Source: Sequoia sempervirens
Taxonomy: Eukaryota; Streptophyta; Pinopsida; Cupressales; Cupressaceae
Direction of reading: 5' to 3'
Length of the DNA: 64,000 nucleotides
Assembly: GCA_007258455.2 (NCBI GenBank)
Contig: VDFB02000002.1
Location: 477,283-541,282, forward strand
Shown: one piece after another, positions 24,568-34,726 of the stretch
Numbering within the stretch: position 1 is the first letter of the stretch
Layout: each line of letters opens with the position of its first letter
Program-made: the position numbers and the translations under genes
Notes under the pieces: generated by a model
What the model saw: only the letters and a program-made list of their open reading frames with translations
Databases searched by the model: none
What the model was told of the DNA's origin: nothing

Positions 24568-25860
24568 CTAAAAGCGTTTTGTAAAGTTTGGAGATTTAAG
24601 AACATGAGCCTCTTTGATAGACATGAAAGCATCTAAAGCTTCAACAGTCCAGTCCATTTTTTGTCCTTTCTTCAACATTTTAGATATGGGCTTAATGATC
24701 TCAGCAAAATTAGAGACAAATCTTTTGACAAAATTAATTTTCCTAAAGAAAGATTGTATTGCTTTGACAGTTTTAGGAATAGGAATTTTATCAATAGCTT
24801 CAACCCTCTCAAGATCTATTCTAATTCCCTCTTTTGAAACAATATGCCCCAAGAGCTTACCCTCTGTGACTGCAAAATAACATTTCTTTGGATTTAAACT
24901 AATACCATATTCAAGAGCTTTGATAAATACCTTTCCAAGATGTTGCACATGATCTTCAGCCCTCTTCAAATAAGCAATCAAGTCATTTTGATACATCACC
25001 ATGATAACATTAATCAAATTAGCAAATGCTACATCCATAGCTCTTTGGAAAGTCGCTCCAGCATTAGTGAGACCAAATGGCATTCTTATGTATACATATG
25101 TTCCCCAAGGAGTTGTGAATGTTGTTTTGTATTGCTTAGATTCCTTGACTTTAACCTGATTGTATCCAGAAAACCCATCCATCATGGACAACAGATCACA
25201 GCCTGTCACCTTATGCAGTATAGCTTCCATATTTGGTAAAGGATAATTATCTTTGAGAGATGCCATATTTAAATTCCTGAAATCCACACTTAATATGATG
25301 TCACCATTCTTCTTTCTCATAGGAACCAAATTTAAAACCCATGTAGAATGTCTATTTGGTTTGATAATTCCTCCATTTCTGAGCTTTTTTAGTTCTTGCA
25401 TTTTAGGCTCCAATGTTGGATTTATAGGTCTCTACTTTTGTCTAGAAGGCTTGGCGTCTAGCTTCAATGGTATTTCATGCTGAAATAAATCCTCCCTATA
25501 TGCTTTCAGATCTTCATATGACCAGGAAAAAACATGCTTGTACTTTCTCAACAGTAAAATCAACATTCTTCTAATTGTTGGGCTTATTTTTTTCCCGATG
25601 TATACCTTTCTCGGTGCTATTTCAATCCCCAATTTAATCTCTTCAACATCTTCCTTTCTAACTGGTGTTTGCTTCATTAGAGATCTATCATTTCCATCAT
25701 ACACCCTTTCTAGCACCACTAATCCTTTAGGAATCTTGTTTATTTTGAGTTGTAAGATCTCCTTTCCAAACACAATTTGTTTCCCATCTACTTCCTCAAC
25801 AAAGGCATTGAAATCAATCTCCTGGGCTTCATATTGATCTATATAATTGAGGAATTTCAA
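24568..25860 (-). pseudogene. Element C reverse transcriptase
   Basis: The N-terminal linker (25860-25440) with HVFSWSYEDLKAYR leads into the RT palm: LSVDFRNLN, KDNYPLPN, DGFSGYNQ, TPWGTYVYIRMPFGLTNAGATFQRAMD. The catalytic YxDD box reads YQND (near 24990), which would abolish polymerase activity. The thumb and connection continue to LGHIVSKEGI and SFFRKINFVKRF. One in-frame stop at 25434-25436 separates linker and palm. The wording is that of Tat-lineage gypsy RT. Confidence 0.92.
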
Positions 25861-25929
25861 AAGGTCTGTATCATCATTGAAAACTTTCCAGCTATAAACT
25901 TTCTCAAGAATAGCAGGCCTCGTCTTGAA

Positions 25930-26345
25930 CTCAATCTATGACACCCCAGCCAATGTGATATCACCTCTTTTCAGCACCACATTTGCTAAAAAATCAGCCA
26001 TTATATTCTTCAACCTATCAATCCACTCAATTGAGAAAGCATCAAATAGTTCAATTGTGTCCCATGCAACATTCCTATATTGCTTTAATCTTTTGTGCTT
26101 TACTGTATACTTGGATTTAATTTGTGAAACAACCAACTCATAATCACCAAAAATAGTTAGCAATTTAATCTTGTGTTTCATAGCTATGTTCAAACCTGTC
26201 AATAAAGCTTCATACTCTGCCACATTGTTTGTACATTCAAATGCCAACAAGAATGAATATTTAAAAGTAGTACCTTCAGGGGAAACAAAAAAATTCCAGT
26301 TCCATTACCTTCTTGACTACAGGCTCCATCAAAGTACATCTTTCA
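25930..26345 (-). pseudogene. Element C archaeal-type RNase H placed before RT
   Basis: A second RNase H fold. Block one is KMYFDGACS (first Asp, about 26342-26316), block two FECTNNVAEYEALLTGL (Glu), block three IFGDYELVVSQ (Asp), and the end reads ADFLANV (last Asp), so all four catalytic acids are seen. Between blocks one and two a run of T (26283-26289) has lost one base, which shifts the frame. Before that point the domain is in the same frame as gag and protease. Tat-lineage elements are known to have acquired such a domain. Here it lies between protease and RT, in addition to the usual RNase H after RT. Confidence 0.85.
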
Positions 26346-26465
26346 TATGCCATTACAATTCTGTGTAGCATGTTTTTCAATTGGATCACTATTTGTTAAT
26401 TTTGGCTGGGTTGGTTCAATCTTGAAACTCCCAAGATCAATATCACAAAAACAATTAATCTGATC

Positions 26466-27140
26466 CTATGGTACACATTCAACAAGTTGATTCATTCTTG
26501 GCTCTCTATATAGTTTCACATCTTGACCATTCACTGGAATAGTAGCATAAGACAAATCAAACTGGACATTTCCTCCAACTACTTCTATCCATTGTCTTGA
26601 CAAAAGCATACCAAACTGTGGAGGAGTGTCAATCACTGTGATATCTATATTATAAGCCACCTGTGGATAAGTAGCCAGCATGACTTCAACATCTTTCATA
26701 ATACCAACCACAGGAATAGGTCTCTTATCCACTGCATAACACTTGCCTCTAGTGATATCAACCCACATACCAAGTTGTTTCATAACTCCAACAGGCATTA
26801 TGTTTATAGCAGCACTAGAATCTATCATGTAGTTCCTTAACAATTTGTTATTAACAAGCAACGTAGTAAAAAAGGGATTAACTTGAGGAGGAGTTGATAA
26901 TATATCACTCAAGCAGACTTCTAAATTATTCATCTTCTCTTTCCTATTGATTGCTTTGACAGTTATTTTATTTTTAGCATTCACATGTTCTCCATTCATT
27001 ATCAATTGAATAGTAGCATCCCTATACTCTTTAATTTTCATCATCTCAAGAAGTGGAACATACATTTTTACCTGGGACAATGCCTGAGTGAAATCGAAAG
27101 AGGAACTCTCCACCTTGGCAATCTTCTTTAATTCGGGCAC
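26466..27140 (-). pseudogene. Element C aspartic protease
   Basis: Retropepsin-like domain with MIDSSAAINIMP, where the triad DSG reads DSS, and later FGMLLSRQW in place of the usual LLGRxW. Downstream Q(F/L)DLSYATIPV is typical of this lineage. The protease cuts the Gag-Pol polyprotein. The changed triad suggests loss of function. It follows Gag in the same frame. Confidence 0.82.
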
Positions 27141-27176
27141 TTCTCTCTTGTTTTCTTCTTTTTCATTTTTACTGGA

Positions 27177-28961
27177 CTAGTCAGGCATCTGTATTTCTTT
27201 ATTTAATTCCTTTATTTCCTCCATTTGGCCTGGTTTTTGTTCAGTTTTATCATGCTGCTTGTTCTCTGGCTTCTTTACTGTTTCCTGTGTTGCCTTTTGA
27301 TCTTTTATAAAGATTCCCCCAGGAACCCCATCTTGTTCATTTATTTTTCCATTTCTCAACTAGTATTGACTTTTGGCTTTCTCAACTACAACAATAGTGA
27401 TCCTTTCTATTTCACCCTCAGTAAGTCTCCTCACATTGCATTGAGCAGGTGCTACAACAAGATGTGGCTATGTGTAATCTTCATCAGAATCATAAAAAAT
27501 CTGTTGCTCAGCCATATGGACATTATACTTCTGATTGGAGACATCATATTCATAACCCTCATCCTCTGAAGATGAATTTCTTTCCTCAACATGGTGAAAA
27601 ATATTTGAAGTCAGATACACCTTGTGATCTTCTCCATCATTCTCCATCAACATTCCCTCTTCATGCATCCTTTGAGCTACAACACAATAGTCTGGAGAAT
27701 GTGGTTGATTACAAACTTCACAAAAGTAATTATTACTCACCATGTAAGTCCCTTTCTTGCTCAATGGATTTGGAGTTTCTTTATTTTTGGGCCTAGCTGC
27801 CATAGGTTTCCCATCTTTCTAATCTATATTGTAGAGCATATCATGTAGCATCGGCCTTTCATTTCTGTATGTATTCTCTTGTCTATATTGATAATTATTT
27901 TGCTGAGGAGGCCTCGAGTTGTCTCTTTTATTAGTTATACTAGCATCCTTCCTATTATTTTCAATTGTCAATGCAATTTTTTGTGCTTCAGCCAAATCTC
28001 TTGGAGATCTACATCTCAGTTCATACCCTATCTTAGGATCAAATGCATTTAAATAGATACTCAATGCAACAGAATTTGGCAACCTTGATCCAGGAGGAAC
28101 TTTAGTATGCAACTTGTTGAATTTTCTATTGAAATCATAAATTGAATCATTCTGATTTTTTTGAATTCTCATTAATTCATGAAGAGCTGCATCTGGAGCA
28201 TTTTGATTCCCATATTGCTCTAAGAGTTTGTTTTGAAATGCTTGAAGAGAATTAATTGAGAATACTGGCAGGCTATTGAACCAATCCCTGGCATCTTCAA
28301 GAAGTGACATCATGAACAACTTCATGTGTAAATCTTCATAAGGCATATCTATGTCCTAAATGAAAATATTAAAACTCAAATGTTCTTCAGCTGTGATTGC
28401 ATTACTTCCTATAAATTTGGGCACCATATTCCTCCAACTGCCATCCATAGGGTAAGGATACAACTGAAAACTAGCTAAATCAAACTATCTAATCATGGTT
28501 GCTTGCTGGTGAGGGGGAAGGATAGGCGGATGTTGATACTAAGGCATGTGATTATTGTACTGTACATTATAATGTGGAATATAATTCTGACTAGGAGGTG
28601 GATACATACCTATATGCTGTGTAGGAATGTGAGGTGGATGACTTGGCTACTTGTGGTGGTTTCCTATTTGATTGTGAGGAGCATTTTATTGATTGGAAGG
28701 CCCCGCACCATGATCACCCTGCTTGTGAGGTGGAATATACTTCAGGCCACCAGCTGTCTGATCAGCAATCTGAGCTTTCTGCAATTTAGCCTCTAGTTCC
28801 TTTATCTTCTTCTCTTTCAGTTCCAATAGTGCTTTTGCTTCATCAGAAATTAAGAGCTCATGGTTTCCTTTAGGAGTTTCGTGATTACCTTCCATCCTCT
28901 GATTGTATTCATGCTGAATTCTAATCTGTTCAGCCCCTTGCTCAGCTCTAAACTCAGCCAT
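27177..28961 (-). pseudogene. Element C gag
   Basis: The frame starts at or above 28961 with a Gln/Glu-rich coiled region (LLELKEKKIKELEAKLQ near 28840). A Pro/His/Tyr-rich linker with several stops follows. The retrotransposon gag core is at 28346-27819 (LHMKLFMMSLLEDARDWFNSLP, then RRKFNKL-type and RCRSPRDLAEA blocks). A zinc knuckle at about 27726-27690 reads CEVCNQPHSPDYC (spacing C-2-C-3-H-4-C), then an acidic segment and a Lys/Gln-rich linker into protease. An ATG at 29214 starts a frame that ends after five codons. Stops are common and mostly at former Gln codons. Confidence 0.85.
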
Positions 28962-29377
28962 CTACTGAGGATCAAGAGAAGAGAAATGATTTCTTTGATC
29001 TTCAGGGGTACAAAGTTTTGTACTTGAATCATCTCTCCATGTATCATAGCCATTATATGTTTCACAATACGCTCTTGGTGCTTTACCTTTGTTTGTTATG
29101 CATATGTCCTCACCTTTTTCTTTTACCCTATCAGCTCTGTCATCTTTATGTGTCCACTTACTGCCACCAGCAGGAGCTCCAGTATGACCTCCCCTGTACT
29201 AAGATCTTCCATTCATGATGAATAGCTGCAAAATTTTTTGTCAGAGTCGCCACTCACTTTTATCAAAAAGTGAGAAAAAAAATTTGATATTTCTAGTTCC
29301 TAGTGGAGTTTGTGTTAGATTACTGACTCTATGATTAAGGCCTTGATTCTAATTGTTCCCTAGTAGAGTTTCCAATT
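28962..29377 (-). other. Element C leader with PBS and hairpin
   Basis: The PBS TTGGAAACTCTACTAGGG starts two bases after the LTR (minus strand, 29375-29358). A diverged second copy, AAACTCCACTAGGAAC, lies at 29311-29296, and a third related stretch, TGGCGACTCTGAC, at 29250-29238. A perfect 9-bp hairpin, CTCACTTTT with a 4-base loop, sits at 29253-29274. The third PBS-like motif directly follows the hairpin. Confidence 0.7.
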
Positions 29378-31413
29378 TGTTAGCTCTCAAAAATGCAAGT
29401 TTTAACCACAAAAGGTTTCCAAGCTTTCATGACTTTTTAGGGTAATAGAACAAGGTTTGAAACAATCAAACCTTCTACTCTTTAGGTGCTGCAAGACCAA
29501 GGTGGGTGTACCTCTCTGAATAATGCAGAATTAACTTGCAATCAATCCACTTACAACACTTGTTCACAATGGCACATGGGAGTGAACAGATGAAATTCAA
29601 TTTGAAAATAGTGACAATATTCTACTCTAAGTCCTAAATACTCAATTAAAAGTAATAGAATGAGTTTATAATGATGAGGTGCAGAGACTAGTGCCTTGTT
29701 GGGTATGCAGAGTCAAATGAGATCAAGATAAGCAACACTTTTTGGAGAAGACACAAATTATATGGCATATGCTTTGTTTACAACTTGTATAAACATGCAA
29801 CCATGTAACTACTAAGCTCTACTTCAATAATCCAAAATGATTTTCTTTGATTACTATGATCAATAAAAGGATTTAATCTTTCCTTGAAAGAACCAATTGA
29901 TTGATCATACAAATACAACAAATGTGTATCTATAAATCAAACATAAACTTGCTATGTTAATTTAAACAACCAGAAAAATCATTCATGGAGGCAACTTGTA
30001 GTATTTTTCATTTCAATTCAACAGATAATTGACACCAAAGAAAATGCAGCAACATCAACTGAATCTCATAAATAACTCCATTATGAAAATCATGCAACAA
30101 TAGCCTGTGGTTTGATAATTTTATTCTACTGTATCTATTTTGCAGTCAATCAAAAATCTCATGTTCCATCCTTATTAACAACTACAACATGCTTATTTAT
30201 ACACTAGCATGAGAAAAATATCAAAATAAAATATTATGTCAGCCCTCCACAAGATTCAGGCTCAATCCAAGTTGGCTAGCAATGGTCTCCAAGGATTCAA
30301 CATGTCAGCCACAAGATTTTGAAATAATGTTTTTACTAGTAGAATAGTCAGTTAGACACAACATATCGACCTACCGAAGGCAATTCAAACACCTCATCCC
30401 CATGCTCAGTATTTCGCGTTTGTCGTGACCACCCGCTTGCTATATCGAAGACAAGAAGAATCACTTTTGTGTCGCTCTAGCTTTAGGCCATTGGTGAGAT
30501 GTCATATAGAGTTTATCAGGTCACACAAAAAGTTCTTCACCAATTGCAGGTTGCCATAACACCTCGCATGTTACATCGAAGCCAAAGGATACACTTCTAA
30601 TTCTTTAAGTTTCGTTGTGACCACACAACATTGGTGAGACTCAATAGCGAACTAACAGAGTTCAACTGAAAGCCCCAAGCCACAATGTATCACCAAGGCA
30701 CCAATGCACCCATATTGACAAAAAATCTTTGTCCAACGTATGTCGCTATAGCCTATCACATTCGGGGAGATGTTACATAGAGTACATAATGTTTCACTGA
30801 AACACCTCGAGCACATACCAATTGGCCAAGACAACCCAGAACTCCTGCTGAATATCCTTCATCATACTCCATCGGCAAGACCGAAGGTCACTCGCTGAGA
30901 CCCTACGGCGAAGAAGCCAAGTATGGCCAAAGATAATCCATAATGCGCATGTCACTGAGACATGCTAATTCGGTAAGATTCTAGCCCGACCGTTTGACTC
31001 CCGCCGATGATCCTCTCACACACACAAGTCAGGGAGACAAACAAAACTTAGTGAGACCCTATCCTAAAAGCCATAAGATATGCCAATAGCTACCAATAGA
31101 TAAATTCTAGTTGCCACAACACAGAACATGTCATGCTGAAAACCACCTGCAGGAAAAAATCCATTTGTTGTGATAGATAATAAGTCTTGCCAATAGGCAA
31201 CACAGACTTATTGCAAGAAGAAAAAGCACAAGGGGTCAGGGAGACAAGAATGAACCTATGTCGATATGGACCTAGACATGAAAAATGCACAACACGATTG
31301 ACTCAATGGGACAATATGGAAAACAATAGATGAAAAATGCATACGATCGAACCAAATCAGGGAATTATGAATGAGAACCTATGTCAAAACAACAGATTTT
31401 TACAGTCCCAATA
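29378..31413 (-). repeat. Element C 5' LTR
   Basis: Pairs with the copy at 20627-22663. It begins (minus strand) TATTGGGACTG next to the TSD GACTC at 31414-31418 and ends GAGAGCTAACA. This copy has lost several CG sites that the other LTR keeps, and the reverse also occurs, in line with independent decay since insertion. Confidence 0.93.
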
Positions 31414-31683
31414 GACTCTACATAGGTTTCTACATCATAAAAAGATTTAGTTGTAGTAGTTCTCAGGTATTTTTCTATTGCAATATCTTTGTATGAAGGT
31501 TTTCAACAAAAATTTCTAGTTAATACTATCCCTTATTCAGTATTTCAAGATACTAGTAGAAAGGGAAATGAGAGTGTAAGATATTTTGAAAAGATATCTT
31601 GAGAATAAATTAGTTTTAGAGGGAACACAATTTTATGTGCAAATATGTATTGTTGTCCTAGTTCTCCCTCTACAAGCTATAAT

Positions 31684-32438
31684 ATGATGCCTAGAACATA
31701 GTCATGTCCTAAAAGGAAGGTGTTCACTAGTGAAAGATATGACCCTCTAGATTTCAATCAAATCCAAGGTTACCCACATTCTATCCCAAAAATAATTAAT
31801 GAATGTTTGCCTAAGTTTAGAGGAGGTCTTCAAGAATCAACATCACAACATGTACAAGGTTTTCGTGATGTAATGGAAGATTGTCAAATAGTAGAAGAAG
31901 ATGTTGTCATGAAGTTTTTTGTAAGAAATGTAGAAGATACTACTAAATACTTGTTTTCCAGTCTACCAATGCATTTGATATGCTCATGGAAAGAGCTTGA
32001 GAAAATGTTCATGGATGAGTTTGGTGGAGTGAATGATGATTTTTTATCTGAAGAAAGAAATCTGCATACGCAAGAAGAATATGAAGAGAAATATGAAAAT
32101 GAGGTTGAACCTATGCCACTTATTGATACATTATATGATGTAAAAGGATTTGAGGTTGAATCCACATATGATTTTCATGATAGATTCATGAAGATTTTAT
32201 TTGTTATACCAGCATTAAATAGACCTAATGAATCAGTGTCTATTGATGTTTTTTGTGAAAGACTTGAGCAAGTTCTAAGTATTATGCCAACTCAATTGAA
32301 GCCTCCTAATCTTAAATGCATATATAAATGGCTATCAATAATTGAGGAAATGAAAGATATATGGAAGTAATATCCTAACTCAATTATGTGATGGCACTTT
32401 TGGAAGACTCTGCCCAATAGATGCAAATGGTATAGTAT
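31684..32438 (+). pseudogene. Element F gag, left part of the coding region
   Basis: Two ATGs at 31684 and 31687 open a frame with one early stop (31699) that then runs to 32370. A gag-type core is seen at about residues 60-105: DVVMKFFVRNVEDTTKYLFSSLP ends in SWKELEKMFMDEFG, matching the general pattern of plant gypsy Gag. An acidic segment follows (EEYEEKYENEVEP). No zinc knuckle is visible. A frameshift near 32370 leads into a short frame that reaches 32438, where element G begins. The frame resumes at 58230 after G. The 31419-31683 leader has no gene. Confidence 0.7.
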
Positions 32439-33241
32439 TGTAGACACAAAAAATGTACTGATTGACATTGTGCGTCTGATCCTGGTCACTAACATTGTTT
32501 CTTCCTAAATCATCCTTTGGTTTAACCATTTAATCAAATATCCTTATCTGATTAAATTTATCATTATTTCCTCTCTTAATTAAATAAATCAGTTATCTAA
32601 TTAAGTCATTCTCTCTCGATATTTAAATCAACTTGTCTGATCTAACTATCCCCATTTAATTAAATAGTTAATTTTATTTAATCAAATATCTAAAGTTTTT
32701 CTATTAAATTAAATCAATTAAAACCTTATTTAATTTAATCTAACATCATCTCTGTTAATTAAATAAATCATGAATCTTTATTTAATTAATCTCTTATCAC
32801 ATTCCTCTCATATTTGATTTAAATAAATCCACAAATTTAAGTCAAATAGGTCACAGAAAAATAGTTTAAATTTTTGATAAAAAAGATGGTGAATCGCTCT
32901 GCAACTGCAAGGTTCTCAGCTAGGGAATCTGAGCCCTAGCTCATGATTTTTTTCTCTTTTTGTGCGAAGATTAGGGTGGGCATTTGGTTTGCTTTGTGGA
33001 GGGGGTTTATTCTTTTTTTGGCGTGGGTGTTCTTTAGTGATTCAGCCTGGTTGTGTTGGGCCATCTTCTCCTGCATGTAGGGCTTTGTTTGGCCCTCTTT
33101 CTACCTTCGTGGTCAGGCTTTTATGTTGGTGTGAGGGTCTTTTATTGTGGGTTGAGTGTGTGTAGGGGTATTTTGTTGTTGGTTAAGTGCACTATGTTGT
33201 GTGGAGGTCCTGCGGTTGGGAGGTGTGGGTGAGGGTATCCC

Positions 33242-34234
33242 TTGTTTTGTCAAGCCTGGGGTGGCTCTTTCTTGTGCATGCCTATCCCAGGCCATTTGGC
33301 GGCTATGTCTCATGGTGAGACATCTAGGGCCTTGCCTGATATGGATTTTCGTGCTGTAGTGGGCTTGAATTCACCAAGCCAAGGGACAAAGTTTTTTGAT
33401 AACACTCTTTTCTCTCTGAATATGGTGTTTGTGGACTCGAACTTGTTTGGTGGATCTTGGATCTGGAAGATTAACGGCTATCTTGAGCACTACAAAGAGA
33501 GGCCTAAATTGGTGATTCCGATTCAGATGATTGCTAAGGATATTGAATATTATTCAAAGCATCCTCTTTATTGCAAATTTTTGGGAACGAGAGTGTCTCT
33601 GCAATTTTTGGAAACTTGGGCTCGAAGGACTTGGGAACCAAAGGGTGAAATAGAGGTCACACTGCTTGAAAATAACTATTTCATGGTCACATTTATTTGT
33701 ATGGCTGACCGTAATAGGGTTTTTGAGGGGGGGTGGCTATTTTCACAACCAGGTTGGGTTGTTTGTCAAGCCATGGCATGCAGGCTTTAACCCATATGAG
33801 GAGCTTCCAAATTGTGTTCCAGTGTGGGTTCGGTTTCCCAGGTTTCTAATGGAATGTTGTCGAGAGGATGTTCTGCACATGCTTGCATCAATGCTTGGGA
33901 AGCCGGTGGGGTCATCAAACCAAACCTTGGGTAAGAAATTAATGACGTTTGCTCGAATTTGTGTTGAAATTGATTTGAGTAGGCCTTTGCTAGATGTTGT
34001 GGATATGTGTGCGGGTTCCCATTCTTGGGTGAAACAATTGGATTATGAGACCCTTCCTTTCCAATGTCACTCTATCATGAATATGGTCACTTCCAGCATA
34101 GATTCCCGAAGGCTAAGCCTGTGGTGCCTCAACCCCCACCTCCTGGTAACACCCCTAGTGCTAATAAGGGGAAGAATCCTGCTTCTGTGGAGGAGGCAGA
34201 TGTTGAGGGATATGTTCTAGTTAGGGCTCGCAAC
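33242..34234 (+). pseudogene. LINE ORF1 (DUF4283-type RNA-binding protein)
   Basis: The likely start is the ATG at 33307 or 33344, because the part before it reads poorly. The first frame shows FFDNTLFSLN and a region ending FMVTFICMADRNRVFEGG, the pattern of the DUF4283 domain common in plant LINE ORF1. The frame shifts near 33730 and continues with VPVWVRFP, GKPVG and ARICVEIDL. A second shift near 34070 leads to a broken CCHC knuckle: the HEYGH core remains, but the second and last cysteines are Tyr and Phe. ORF1p binds LINE RNA. The tail up to 34234 is Pro/Lys-rich. Confidence 0.75.
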
Positions 34235-34726
34235 TGAATAGAGGTCAAAAGAGAACTTTGATGGAAAGACAAGATGAGGATACTTTTAATAAGTTTGATG
34301 TCCTGGATGATCTGGGTCAACAGGAAGATAATCTAGGGTTAATGAGTGTGGATCCAGGCATGGAGGGTTTTGGCTTGAAGTGTCACACTTCTAGTACTCC
34401 TTCCACTCCATAGGATGATTCTGCTATGCACATGATCACTGATTTGTAGGTTGGGGCTCAGATGTTGTCAGGTACAATTGGTGAGATGGTGTAGGGGGAT
34501 GGAGACACTTATGTTCCTACAAGGAATGTTGGCTCAGATGTGGCTAAGAGTAGCAAGCCTTCTCCTCACATAGGACTTTTGCAAAAGGATGGCAAGAAGG
34601 GGGGTCAGAGAAAATTGCTAAACTTGGTCGAAAGAAAGATTTGGAAAAGATTAAGATGATAGGGGATACCTTGGTGGAGTCAGGGTCTATCAAGAATCTG
34701 GATTCTCATTTTTTGACTCCTTTGAA

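Larger units (their letters stand above)
20627..31413 (-). mobile_element. Element C: nearly full-length Tat-like Ty3/gypsy retrotransposon
   Basis: 10,787 bp with two LTRs of 2037 and 2036 bp and a perfect 5-bp target-site duplication, GACTC (20622-20626 and 31414-31418). Minus-strand order: 5' LTR, PBS, gag, protease, archaeal-type RNase H, RT, RNase H, integrase, tail, 3' LTR. RT and integrase wording and the extra RNase H place it in the Tat lineage. In about 170 aligned LTR bases compared by eye, around 12 differ, so the insertion is old. Gag, protease and the start of the first RNase H share one frame; a lost T near 26283-26289 shifts the rest, and a further shift near 23300-23390 restores the first frame. 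The element is dead. Confidence 0.93.
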
